Source: Earliella scabrosa (Eukaryota; Basidiomycota; Agaricomycetes; Polyporales; Polyporaceae). From it: DNA of 64,000 nt. Made by a program: the position numbers and the translations under genes. The stretch lies in the NCBI GenBank assembly GCA_022605405.1, contig JABYQQ010000012.1, forward strand, positions 744,001 through 808,000. The letters run 5' to 3'. Position 1 is the stretch's first letter, and every line of letters starts with the position of its first letter. The notes beneath the pieces are model-generated. The model had not been told where the DNA came from and searched no databases. It saw only the letters and a list, made by a program, of their open reading frames with translations. Positions 46,302-57,486 of this stretch are shown piece after piece.

Positions 46302-49300
46302 CTAAGTATCATCCCCGGCCTGCATCGCTTCTTCCGGCGGCGGAGGGTCTATGGTAAAGTCGTAGTCACTATCGATAATCTCCAATTGCTCGAGTTCCCA
46401 GCTGGGAAGCTTCGCAAGCCAGCTGGGATTGTAGCAATTGCGCCATAGACCTCGAGGAGCAACGCCTGGAATGGTCCTGCTTGCCTGTTTAGGGGCTCGA
46501 ACACGCGGGGAGTTGCCTGGGGTGCGTCTTTGAGGATCCGGTGGGTTCGCCGACTGGGAGAGGTACTTCGCGTCCAACGCCCAGAAGAAGTTCATCAGCT
46601 CTACGCTCTGCCACTCAGCGAAAATGATCCGCCATATCTTCGGAAGGGTGGCTACATCGCCGTCGGTCTCGTCGCCGCTCATGCTGGTGTAACTCAGCTT
46701 GGCAAACAAGATACTGTGTCGACCGTACCCCATGTGCACGACGACGTACAGCCTTGATTGGAAGAGCTGAGGTGGGGATGGGTAAGTCCGGATTGGTAGA
46801 TTGGTACGGTACCGAACGCACCGTGTTCATCCGCGAATTACGAGCGCATGCAGCCTTGACCATATTTGCCTCCTGGACAGTGGGAGGGTTGTTGCCTTTG
46901 CGATACGCGCGACGCAAAGTGGCCACGTATGCGTCCGTAAGGTCTCCGAGAAATTCATCCGTCAGAAATTTGACAGGGGGAGGGTTGATCTTGAACATGC
47001 CGCCTTCCGCCTTCCTCTGGAAGGTCTGGATGATTACCCTGCGCGCCTGCTTGTTCGCAGATAACGCTTTCCAAGGACGGTCGAAGTCGATATAGAACTT
47101 CTCAGGAGTACAGGCCATCGCAGGATCCCCGGACTTGAAGGCCGTAACTTGCTCGTCGGTGAGCCTGGGGTACCTCACAAAAAGTTCGGAGGTCTCGTCG
47201 ATCTTGAGTAATCCGCGGATGTGCGTTTGAAGACGTGACTGAAGCTTTGGTGTCAGCATCTGAGTGCCCTCCATCCCTGGAAACTTACCTTCAGACGCTT
47301 GATATGAGCCTCGTCAACTTGTTCGGGTGTGAGGACGACTTCCTTGCCACGCTTCTTGGCAGATCGCTCCAGGACCTTACGGACCCCAGCGTGAGTACGC
47401 GGAGCAGCGTTCTTGAGTGTCGCAGGAGTACCGGAGTCGTGACTGGCAGCGGCTTGCGCGCTCGACCCACGGATATTCCTCAACTCCGTGAGGATGTTTT
47501 CCCTGTCAAGATCTGAGCAAATGATGACACATCACCGCTACTGAGGGACGCACTGGAATTTGTGGTGACTCTCCATCAACTGCTGCATGAATGCGCCCTG
47601 GTCATGCATCGTCTTCCTGATACCGTCTAACTTATGAAACATCATGAGGACGAGGTCGGGCTGCATTGATGTCGCAAATGTCGAACTCCCGCTAGCGTGC
47701 TGCAAGCCGGTGAGTCAGTTCAACATTGACCTTTCCGATTACCGAGCTTACCTGATCCCAGGATGACGAGTCAGGATCGTTGGTGTCCATGCCGTACCCG
47801 TCTGCTTGGGCAAAGGAGTAGGGCACTTCATCGTCAACGTCAGCATCTTCGATGTCCGCATCCGTGGCCTCCGCGTCTTCTCGACTATGTTCTTCGTCCT
47901 CGAAGTCGACGCTATCGCGCGCGCGGCCCTATGTGCCCTTGAACACTCTACGTCATGTGTGCTGTACTTCAAACGCCTACCTTTCCCTTGTCAAGAGGGA
48001 CTATCGCGCCGTTATCTTCGTCGTACTCAAACGACTCCTTGTCTGATTCTTCGGATTCGGATTCCTGAGATGCCACAAGATGGAGGAGCGAAGACTAATA
48101 ATGAGACATAAATCGTACCCTGTGGTCCATGTGGACGGTTTCATTCATGGCAATGTCTTCCAAGGCTTTGAGATCGAGGCTAGGTTGAGTAGACGTGGTG
48201 GACGCCGTGGACGCCGTGGACGCCGTACGAGGCGACTTCTCAGCATGCTGCCGAGAGGTTGAAGGCTGCGACGTCGTATAGCATGCGTCGGGGCGAGATG
48301 TTGCCATCGTAGACGAGAGCTGCGTGATGCCGTGTTGTTTCATGATGGTCTGGTAAGTTGCGGGCACGGTGGCAGAGGAGCTTGCGGCATGTTGAGTGGC
48401 GGCGGCGTCGGTCACCGGTTCGGAACGAGGTTGCATGGGTTTGTTGCCTGTAGTCCGAGCCCTAGACGTGGATGATGCGATAGATGACGAACTGGAAGTT
48501 TGAATCAGCTGGGTCGGCATCCTACTGAAGACGGCATCATTAGCGCGCATCTGGGCTTCCGCAGTCGCTCGTGTATATTTCTCGACAACTTGAAGTCGCA
48601 CATGCTCGGTCAGACTGTTCCATAATGTAACAACGTCTTCCTCTGACTGTTAATTGATGAATATAACCGAATCCCGCACGAGAAGTAGACTGACTTACAA
48701 GCTGCTGCTGCTGCTCTTGTTGGTACATCGTACGGAGGAAAACAAGCAGTCCAGCGGGTAGATGGGTAGAATGAAGCAAGTGCAGGGGAACCTGCGGAGG
48801 CATAGCGAATGCATTGACCTGACCCTGAGGTGCAATCAATGTGCTCGGCCCACCGGCGTAGAAATGATTCTGGGGGACGAGCATGTGGCCATTGAAAGCT
48901 GGCATGTGCATAGGTAGGTACGTTCCACCGGCAGGATTGAGGAAACGCCCTGCAGCTGAGCCGGTCATGGCAAGGTCATTAGATCCCCAGGGTGCAATTC
49001 CCAGTGGCATCATGCCGGATCCGTTCAACCCCACAGGACCGTGAGCGGCGAAGACGCCCACTGGGGGTAAGGTCGGCGCAGTCGCGTTCTGAGCGGGTGC
49101 GGTCGGCGCGGTCGCGTTCGGGGCAATTGTCAGCGCGGTTGCGGTCGGCGCGGTCGCGTTCGGAGCAGTTGTCGGCGCAGTCGCGTTCTGAGCGGGTGCG
49201 GTCGGCGCGGTCGCGTTCGGAGCAGTTGTCGGCGCGGTTGCGGTCGGGGTATTCGGATCATGAGCTCGCTGGGCTGCCAACGTTGTGCTCGTCGCGATCG

Positions 49301-49868
49301 CAACGGTGGGAGCAACAGGTGTAGTATCAGTGGTCTTGCGGGGTTTCTTGCCACGGCTAGGCTTTGACCGGACCAACCGTCTCGTTTCCCGCTCTGTTTC
49401 GCTTCCAGACTGATGTAGCAGTTGTCAACGATAGATCATTCGGGAGAACGGAGTAAGAGTAACCTGTTCATTCGTGCCCTTGAGCCTGACCTTACGGGCA
49501 TCTTCATCCTCTCTTATGGCGTGCTGCAGGCAGTTGTCGAACCACATACGGATATACGTCAGGAGCACTTACGTGAAAGTATGGTGCCGCCTTCAAGGGG
49601 ATGGGGTTGCTCTATTTGAGACTCAGCGCTGGTAACATGATTTGGGGGTAAACTGAGCCTTACGTCACGAGTTACTTTGCGAGACTTCCCATTCTCCACT
49701 TCATGCCGGCCTGCCAGCAAACGTTTCTTCTTCAAGATACTCTCGACTTGATAGGGGCCCACAAGATCTACCAGTACAGTCAGTTGTTAACAGATGCTGG
49801 CGTTCCATTTCAGGGTTCTCACCGCTGGACGGTGGGGTTTCCGCGGGCGACTCTTTCGGGTGGTTCAT
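46302..49868 (-). CDS. Large multi-domain protein of unknown function with acidic and Ala/Thr/Asn-repeat regions
   Basis: Twelve exons (49868-49823, 49767-49664, 49611-49573, 49523-49464, 49409-48699, 48646-48119, 48064-47981, 47928-47752, 47699-47554, 47502-47289, 47238-46750, 46697-46302), 997 aa, all junctions in phase. Order of parts: N-terminal YQVESILKKK, faintly like the start of a chromodomain; basic SKPSRGKKPRK; tandem APNATAPTAPAQ-like repeats; a Gln run; Ser/Thr-rich part; acidic block (ESESEESDKESFEYDEDNG, DFEDEEHSREDAEATDADIE); helical region with HIRGLLKIDETSELF and FLTDEFLGDLTDAYVATLRR; and a C-terminal module MSGDETDGD ... WQSVELMNFFWALDA ... NCYNPSWL. I recall that C-terminal pattern as recurrent in mushroom genomes, but its function is unknown. 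The acidic and basic blocks would suit a nuclear protein (inference). Confidence 0.65.
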
Positions 49869-52292
49869 GGTGAGGGACGGTGGTGGGGGACGGGAGAGAG
49901 GGTATTCAACGCTACCGTTGGATCAGCTATATGGCTGGGACAGGCCATCTTCATACCAATGGCACTCGTTGCCAAAGGTGGAGACGATGGAACTCCTTGG
50001 AGGATCATTGACGGTGACTCTTTGTGTTGTGGTTGTTGAATTGACGCCAGGCACACTGACCTCGTGAGAAAGCTGGTGCGTGCCTTGTTTGGTCCCACGC
50101 CTGATTAATGATCTGGCGGGCTGCTCATGTCAATGAGCAACAGACTGTCGCAACCGGGCTTTCCATCATCCATTTCATAGTCTCTGGTGAGCACTCAGTA
50201 ACGTTGTTTTTGGTCCATCCCTGACGTGACACGGACGTGTGGCGATGGGTCCTCGCACTTGGTTCTGTTGTCCACGGTGTCAAGACGGCACGTTCCGGTC
50301 TATTTATGCTCAATAATATATAGACACTTGGAAGCGATGCTCACACACTGGGGAGAGACGAAGTCGGAAGACTGTTAGTATCCCTGGTCCTACCGTGGAG
50401 GAGCTCGAAGCCACGATCAAGGAGGCTCTAGCCCACTTCGAGACTCAGCAGACGGTCAAAGACCTGTTTTGCGTGACGTCGATGACCCAGAAGGAGGCGG
50501 AACGCGCGGACGAGTTTGTCGTCACCTTCCCGGAGGCGTTCCACGCTAGCTTCATCCACGGGATACATTCCATTGGGTGACTCGGGTTCTAGCCGCTAGC
50601 ATTTGCTCCCTGATTTTCCTCCTCGGCCTGGACTGCGTGAAGCGGTACGCCCATGTCTTCGCTTGATCACCTACCTGCTCATCTTGATCACGCAGCGTTG
50701 TGTTCCATCAGGCTGAAAGATAATAGCTCGCAGAAAATTACGGATTGGGAGGTGCGTACGGACACATGCATGGTCGTTGCAACTCCTGGACGATCAGTGC
50801 ATCGTCGTGTGCATCGACCTCGGCTGTGCAAGCGCCCGCCCACGTTCTCCGCCAAGCCCGATTCAGCGACGCCGCATGGCCGGAGGATCATGGTTAAGGA
50901 CTCTGCTCACAAGCCGCCGCGAGGGTGTCCCGGCAGGTCGTCCACCGTTACGACCAAGGTCGGTCAGGAGGAGGTCGTCGATGAACCCGACTACGTTGCT
51001 GTTGCTGCAGGAAGCTGCGAACTTTTTTCGGTCTCGACGCCCAGGCGTTGACGCTCAACGTGCTCGTAGACGACATTGTCGAGGTCGTCAAGATCGAGCA
51101 CCCTCCCCAGCCACCCACAGCTCGCAACACCGGCATGTCTCCATCTTCCGCTCATGATGCTCCTGCCGCAGAGCACGAATCCTCGCTCTTCCACACCAGT
51201 GGTATCCTTCAGAGCTTTCCCGGGCCCGCGAGTATGTATGTAGAGGCTCGCTGGACGATCCACCGACGAGCGGTGGGACTTGCCCATGCCTCGTCACTAT
51301 TCCTCTGCCCTTCTCCGTCTCGTGATTCGCTGCTTTCGCAGTTCGGCGCCCTGATCGCTGATTCGAAATGTTCAGAGTACGTATAACGCCGCCACTGCCT
51401 ATTGGTCCCTTGTACTGTATCACGTTGATCTGCGCTCATGCTGTGTGGTTCAACTCAATAATACTATCCTGTTCCATCGTCTTCTGCAGCTCGCCCTTTT
51501 TATTGCATACCGCGCAACGGTGGTTCGATCTTGTTAACCGAACCCCTTGAGGTTCTGGTTCTGTAACGCGGATATGTGTGAGCTTCGCTTTCCTTTCAGA
51601 GAGCAAGGGAGACTCGCCTTCACGTCCTGGCCCGGGGCCGGTAGCGTCCTGGACATGAGCCCTTTGTTGGACCCTCTTCTGACAATTCGGACTACGCATC
51701 GATCGTCGGTCGTGCCCAGATCCAGGACCGCCTCACATTCCCTCACCCATGGATCCGGACTTAAGTAGAATAGTACTCCTCGCAGAGCTCGTTTGGCTTC
51801 TTGCTCGTGATGCAACAGCACGGGTTCTTCAATAGCGGCCAGGCCCGGTGCAGAGGCGCAGGCTACTGGAGAAGGTACGACAATTATCCCAGCGTGTCCT
51901 AGCGCTTCAGAGCTTCTTCAAGTCGGGGTTATACGAGCGCAAGAGGGCAGGCAAGAGCCGGGGCAGGAGGACGCCTCATTGATCTCGCTCCCAACGTTCT
52001 GGCGGCGAGGAACGGGACAATGGTTAGTCCTAGATCTGGATATGGGCTAGAGAGGACGGACGAGTGGTTGAGAGGCGAGGTCCTCGTTGCTTGGATGCGA
52101 GTTCGCGGGTAGTGGCAGGCCGGAGTCGAGGATACACGTCGCTGTCGTTAGGTAGTCAATGAAACCTTCCCAATGTGATTGCAAGTGACATATCCAAGCA
52201 GATATTCACAAACTTCGGGACGAGGAGGAGTATCAAGGAAGCAAGCGGAAGACGAATGCATGCATCTGTGTGACTGGACACACAAATATCGT
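49869..52292. other. Region with unresolved coding exons
   Basis: Plus-strand coding quality is visible at 50395-50577 (EELEATIKEALAHFETQQTV, DEFVVTFPEAFHASFIHGIH), followed in another frame by a hydrophobic helix VLAASICSLIFLLGLDCV (about 50590-50640), again a soluble-domain-plus-anchor layout. A second set starts with the ATG at 50653 (MSSLDHLPAHLDHAALCSIR) and includes KLRTFFGLDAQALTLNVLVD at about 51019-51078. I could not join these into complete genes. They may be decayed members of the small membrane-protein families. Confidence 0.4.
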
Positions 52293-53159
52293 CTATATCA
52301 CATCGCCGATCGCTACCTTGTCGCCGTGGATACGCAGTCTGTACAAGCAAGTATTTTCCGCACCCCAATTATCCACAACTTCCAGCACGACAATCCCGAA
52401 GTCAAACCCAGCTTCGAAGACAGAGGGATCCGTCAAGAAGGTCTGGATATGGAAGGGTGCATGTATGTCGTATTCAAACGTCCCAAGAAGAATGTAGAGA
52501 TGGTTTTTTTGTACGGGGGGTCCAGTGGGGATAGATGGTCTGCTCTCGGTCCAATTCGTGAGCAACGCACGATTACTCGTCCCGTCGACGACACCCCATA
52601 TGAACATCTTGCGTGGGGCTTCGCGGATGTCGGAGGCGATGTTGAGGGGGATATGATCGATCGTGACGTGTGTAACACGGATGAGGTACGGCATACGAAC
52701 CGCGAGTTGCCCTGAACCGCCTCCGAATCTCCAACACTCGCCATTTCGTAGTTCGTCCCGGAGAGCGATGTCTGGCTTGGGACGAGGACGAGGAGCCTGG
52801 TACGACCGGGCTTCGACCACCGGGGGGGCAGTCGTGAGGGGGGTATGAACCTTGGCACCCTCCGCACGGAGGGCGTAGTCCGGACGCCCAACGGGATCCC
52901 GGAGCGCCGCGAAGACTGCCTGGCGGACATACGTATCCAACTCTGCGCCAATGACCAAAGTTTGCTCGGCAGGTGGAGGATACGAAGCAGTCGTGACACC
53001 GGGTATGTCGTTGACGGTCTGAATGTCTTCAGGCGCGTTCGGGCTGGCGTATAGGGCGAACAACCCAATTGAGAGGAGTGCGACGCAAACAATGGTGGCG
53101 ATGCTGGTGGCACATTGCGCCACAAGAGATGACCGTTTTATTCTCGTCGGCGGCGCCAT
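52293..53159 (-). CDS. SUN-domain membrane protein
   Basis: Single exon, 288 aa from the ATG at 53159. One membrane helix near residues 12-38 (SIATIVCVALLSIGLFALYA) follows a short basic N-terminus. A linker of about 100 residues leads to a C-terminal SUN domain (about 140-285) with GECWRFGGGSGQLAVRMPYL, the FIWGVVDG segment, and VVLEVVDNWGAENTCLYRLR. SUN proteins sit in the inner nuclear membrane with the SUN domain in the perinuclear space, where it binds KASH peptides to build LINC complexes. The short nucleoplasmic part and lack of a long coiled coil set it apart from canonical Sad1, so this is probably one of the expanded mushroom SUN-like proteins. Neighbours include other single-pass proteins. 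Confidence 0.85.
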   Translation of the reverse strand: MAPPTRIKRSSLVAQCATSIATIVCVALLSIGLFALYASPNAPEDIQTVNDIPGVTTASYPPPAEQTLVIGAELDTYVRQAVFAALRDPVGRPDYALRAEGAKVHTPLTTAPPVVEARSYQAPRPRPKPDIALRDELRNGECWRFGGGSGQLAVRMPYLIRVTHVTIDHIPLNIASDIREAPRKMFIWGVVDGTSNRALLTNWTESRPSIPTGPPVQKNHLYILLGTFEYDIHAPFHIQTFLTDPSVFEAGFDFGIVVLEVVDNWGAENTCLYRLRIHGDKVAIGDVI

Positions 53160-53578
53160 CTTATGAGATCTTGGAGGTCGTTCATAACGATCATTCTTTG
53201 GGTCTGACTGGACGGAGTTTGCTATATCCCAACACTGATGAGTCTCGTGCCAGTGAGATATACGGCTAACTTGAATGGTATCACCTACCCGCTTGAGGAG
53301 TAGCCTCATACATAAAGCGGTCCGCGAAGGGATCTCCTGAGTTTGGTCGCGCTTTACGGCGCATTGATATCGTGTTGGAGTCAGAGGAGGGGATGTGGGT
53401 GGGTGTCAAATGAACGTCACGGTCAACTGTGTGGCTCGGGCTCGAGGTGAGCGCCCGCCGCCGGATTGTCGGATCCGGCGCCGCGATGACGTTGCTTTGT
53501 GCGCCTTGCAGCCGCGCGACTAGTTTTCCGCTACCTCGTTGAAATTCTGTTCTACTGGCTTTCCTACTCGTTGTCGCT
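53160..53578. promoter_or_regulatory. Divergent promoter region of the SUN and WD40 genes
   Basis: The two start codons face away from each other across 419 bp, so both promoters must lie here or in unseen 5' exons. I found no clear TATA box. An inverted GCCGCCGGATTGTCGGATCC-like motif at 53458-53477 is the only notable structure. Confidence 0.35.
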
Positions 53579-55080
53579 ATGTCTATGAGATATGAAGAAA
53601 ACGGTAGACTTCAACGCGGCCTTTTAGGGGGGGTTTCAGCTCTGGCCTTTAGTCCGGACGGGACATATCTCGCCGCAACCGGAATGGAGGACGTCAAGGT
53701 ATACATCTGGCGTGTGGCGGACAACAAGCTTCTGCACACGTACACTGGAAGCAATCGTTCCGTATTATCTCTGGAATGGCTTCCTGATAGGACGGATACC
53801 GTGTTGTGCGGATCCCAGGGGGGCTACATATCTATGCTCAGGTTCACTTCCGTATGTCACACCGTTGCCCTATGGTTGCCGAGCCTCTTACTGGTGACGC
53901 AGGCCATCGCCCGCGTTGCTGGCTTTTGGGCACACGATTATCCTATCGAACGTCTCGCAGCAAAAGGAGTACATCTTGTGTCTGGAGCGCATTCAGAAGT
54001 GAAGATTTGGAAGCAAGTCCGACATGGTACGCGGTCTAGCTGAGTGGCAGTCTAGATCTTGTTCTAACGTGCCTCAGAGGAGTGGGAACAGATCGGGGAA
54101 CTTCGTGGCCCGTCTGCTGACGTTAAGACGGCGGACGAAGACATGATCGTGATGGGTATCCATTGGACCAGAACTCGTGTTCACGCCTCTGTCGTGATCA
54201 TCACCTACATGCACCACGGTATTGCGTACGTGATTGTCTTAACAGTCTTACAACTCTATGCCGACTGACGAGCAGCATCCATAATGCCTATGACTGGTCC
54301 CGGATCCAGACAATCCCTTTCACGCACATGTAGGTGCCGCCTAGTACTTAAAACATTTCAAATGCACTGACATCGCCGCAGCGCTGGGTCTAGCATCTCA
54401 CCGGATGGGACTCTCATCGCCTTATCCATCATGGGTCATGGCTTTGATCTGTACGATCTGGACACAGGCGATTGCGTCGCTTCCTTCCCAGATCAATCCA
54501 ATGGCTTGCGCACGATCCCCGTACTTCTCGTGCATGGCGGTCATGCACTTCTAACAGGAAGTACGGAAGGGAGTGCGACATTGTGGAATGTCCATAATCT
54601 TCATGTTCACCAAACATTCGCTACCCACCGTGAGTGAGATTTTTCTGGCTATGGCACATACATTGACAGGGTGTTAGCATATCGCAATATCCTCGCTATC
54701 GCTGTACGTTCCCCTTCTTATCAATTGAGGAACCTCACGTTGAGGGAGAATTCAGGCCAACTATAATGCAGAACACGATATATTCCTACTTGCCACTGGG
54801 GCTAGCAACGATGCTGGCGAGGCCATTGTGTCGATTTGGACAGCTCGTATGTACCTATCACTATCGTACTCATCGTTTCAACTCAATTAATACACACCGA
54901 CCATAGGCGAGGATGCGCTTGAGTCAAAGCCGTCGAAGAGGTGGGATCTACTCGCGATGACAGTAAGTGTTCATCGATGACTATCATAGCGCTTCAGACG
55001 CTGACCTGACTGTACAGTCCGTCGGTTTAGGGATCGCTCTCGCCATACTAGTCATAGGAGTCTTCAATGATACGAACTAA
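53579..55080 (+). CDS. WD40-repeat protein with C-terminal membrane anchor
   Basis: Nine exons (53579-53851, 53903-54026, 54078-54225, 54276-54329, 54382-54629, 54678-54703, 54756-54846, 54907-54962, 55018-55080), 269 aa. WD40 blades are visible as VSALAFSPDGTYLAATGMED ... VYIWRV, then VHLVSGAHSEVKIWK, SISPDGTLIALSIMGHGF, HALLTGSTEGSATLWNV and FLLATGASNDAGEAIVSIW. That is too few for a full seven-blade propeller, so it may pair with another protein. The last exon encodes SVGLGIALAILVIGVFNDTN, a short hydrophobic helix at the very C-terminus: a tail anchor placing the propeller in the cytosol. All junctions keep phase. Such an anchored WD40 protein is unusual; the partner is unknown. Confidence 0.75.
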
Positions 55081-55138
55081 GGCGCATACAAATCCTGGTC
55101 GTGTTCCAAATCCTATCTAGCTTGTAATGTCCGTCCTG

Positions 55139-56447
55139 CTACTCGGCGTCCCCCAAAGTCAGTTGGTTGCCGCCGCCCAAGTGACCCTCCTTCATGCGAC
55201 GAATACTGCTCTGAATGCTCGCAAGCTGAACCTCCAAGGGTACTTGGTTCGCGTCCAACGATGGGGCGCTGAGTCGATCACGTAGCTCGGACAGTTCCGC
55301 CTCGACCACAGTCAACACTTGCATGGTCCCGGCGACATATGTAACCGCTATGCTGCGGTACTTCTGCGCATTCTTCAGCAATGATGCCCGATTCTTCAGC
55401 TCCCGTATCTTGTGTCTGTTGCCACCTAGGCGGGTCCACAATTCCCACAGAAGGTCATCAAGAGCCAACGCATTCACGGACTCTTCCCTCAAGCAAAGTG
55501 CGTGCGCTGCCGATAGATGCTGGTCCAGACGATCGAGACTTGCCGCCGCGGTGCTAGTCTCGATGATGATGGCTGAGATAGCGGAGGTGAACCATGCCAG
55601 GGAAGCCTGGAAGGTGTGCAAGATTGCTCGATCGATGCTGGTACTAGTAGAGGACCCCGACGATGAGGTCTTCGCTGACTCGATGGTACGGAGAGCATGA
55701 ATGTTGAAAGCGATGATACTATCGTGAATGTCAGCAAGGGGTATAAAATAGTAAAGGTGGGCCGAAGACATGCCTGTCAATAGTTCCATGAACCTTGGAT
55801 GATAACACCTGCAGACTCCGTGCGGTGTGACGAGAATCGGCTACAAAGTCGAGTAGCCTGGAGGCTAACGCATCTTTAATGGTGAGATCGCTCGTTTGAA
55901 CCATGAGGACGAGGTCGCGGACGGCCAACTCTGCGTGTTTGATATTCAATGCCAGATCAGCTCCAGCTCCAGCTTTCGTGGTGAGTTGGTCGAGCGCACG
56001 ATGCTGAATCTCCACCAAACCGGGGAAGTCAGCACGACTTGCGGAGGGTGCTAGGGAAAGGGAGCTGGTGGCGGTCGAGGTGACGCAGGGAGGGAGCAAC
56101 GAGACGATGGGATAGTCACAAAGTCCGGTTGACTCGAGACTGGCCCGAGTGGCACGTAAGAAAATACCACTGATAGAGAGTAGCATGAGCGTTGCCAACA
56201 TCCAAGCGACGGGGATCTTGGTTATGACGACAGCATGGTGCAAGACGTCCCGACCGTGGCCACGGGCAGTTTGACGCCAGGACTGGCCGACAGGGCGAGT
56301 GTCCCCCTGGTCTACCCTACGACTCGGAGTAGCCGTCCCGCCTGCGGGAAGTAGTTCTGCTTGCTGCATAATGAACACTTCACTTAGAGGGGAAAGACAC
56401 TGGAGCTTCACACATGGACTCACTTGGTTACGCGCGTGGTCTGGCAT
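55139..56447 (-). CDS. Single-pass membrane protein with helical C-terminal domain, copy 2
   Basis: Three exons (56447-56424, 56363-55774, 55718-55139), 397 aa. About 50 polar residues come before a membrane helix (WMLATLMLLSISGIFL), then a Cys-containing loop (CDYPIVSLLPPC) and about 300 residues that are mostly helical (KHAELAVRDLVLMV; NRHKIRELKNRASLLKNAQK). The second intron (55773-55719) begins with GC instead of GT: AG|GCATGT ... CTGAC ... GATAG. It is required to join KVHGTID to IIAFNIHALRTIE. A TATATATA box lies at 56484-56493, about 40 bp before the ATG. The gene converges with the WD40 gene (58 bp between stops). A membrane-tethered coiled-coil role is inferred. Confidence 0.75.
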
Positions 56448-56483
56448 ATTGAGTAGGCGACTGTCATGCGGATGGATTGTCTA

Positions 56484-56493
56484 GATATATATA
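56484..56493 (-). promoter_or_regulatory. TATA-like box of the 55139-56447 gene
   Basis: TATATATA followed by TC on the minus strand, about 40 bp upstream of the proposed start codon. Confidence 0.4.
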
Positions 56494-56680
56494 AGTCTGC
56501 GTCGCGCTCAAAGAGCGATTTCCAATGGCGGCCATCGTACTGAGTGGCCCCGGTGGACAAAGATGTGGCATTTACGGCTCTGAATCAGTCGGCTGGCATC
56601 TAGCCTCTTGCTTGCCTCGTTGGCACTGTACTCAGGCTGGACTCGGTCGGAGTCGTCTAACGCCGCTCGAATCGCTGTTT

Positions 56681-57020
56681 GGACTCGTTTGGACTCGTTC
56701 TGTGCTGATCGGACTCGTCTTGCGCCTCTTGGACCCGTTTCGTGCTGTTAGGACTTGTTTGGACTCGTTCTGTGCTGTTCGGACTCGTCTTGCGCCTCTT
56801 GGACCCGTTCCGTGCTGTTAGGACTTGTTTGGACTCGTTCTGTGCTGTTCGGACTCGTCTTGCGCCTCTTGGACCCGTTCCGTGCTGTTAGGACTTGTTT
56901 GGACTCGTTCTGTGCTGATCGGACTCGTCTTGCGCCTCTTGGACCCGTTTCGTGCTGTTAGGACTTGTTTGGACTCGTTCTGTGCTATTCGGACCCGTCT
57001 TGCGCCTCTTGGACTCGTTT
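56681..57020. repeat. 70-bp minisatellite
   Basis: Units start at 56681, 56751, 56821, 56891 and (partial) 56961. Each is 70 bp and itself built of decamers such as GGACTCGTTT, GGACTTGTTT and GGACCCGTTC. Neighbouring units differ at one to three positions. All three plus frames are open for some length because of the repeat, but no protein family is evident. Confidence 0.95.
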
Positions 57021-57486
57021 GGACATGTTTGGACATGTTTGGACTTGGTTGGACTCGTTCACTGGCACAGCGGCTCGACCTCACTACTCGAGTCTTTTCC
57101 GAGTGGTCTGGACTCCGAGGTTCTGGTCTGGTTCAAGTGTGTTTGACGTGGTCTGCGATCCCTACAGACGAGCCTCGGTTGAGCCATGGAGCCGAGGTCA
57201 TGAACCGCTAGTATTATCCTGCAGCTGCCTGTCTCGTTCACTCGTTGTATATGTTCGTTCGACTATGAGCCCAAGCATTCCCACGAGCAATAGACAGACA
57301 CAAATATCACGGCGCACAAAGCTCTCTGCTGACAAGGCGGCCAAAAAGAGTCGCACGCGGTCATCAAGTGTTAATAAACCATTAAGTATCGACCCTTTTC
57401 TCCCGCATTTTCTCCCGTATAAGGTTCTTAGTGGCTGCCTTTAGGCATTCAAGTTGTGTCCCTCCTTCTCGGCATTGTCAACGTGT

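Noticed and set aside
52179..52715. 178-codon plus-strand frame
   Set aside because: Antisense of the SUN-domain gene, which has clear domain motifs on the minus strand.
56755..57211. Long frames of repeated LVLCCSD/SCASWTRS type
   Set aside because: Produced by the 70-bp minisatellite, whose frames happen to lack stops.
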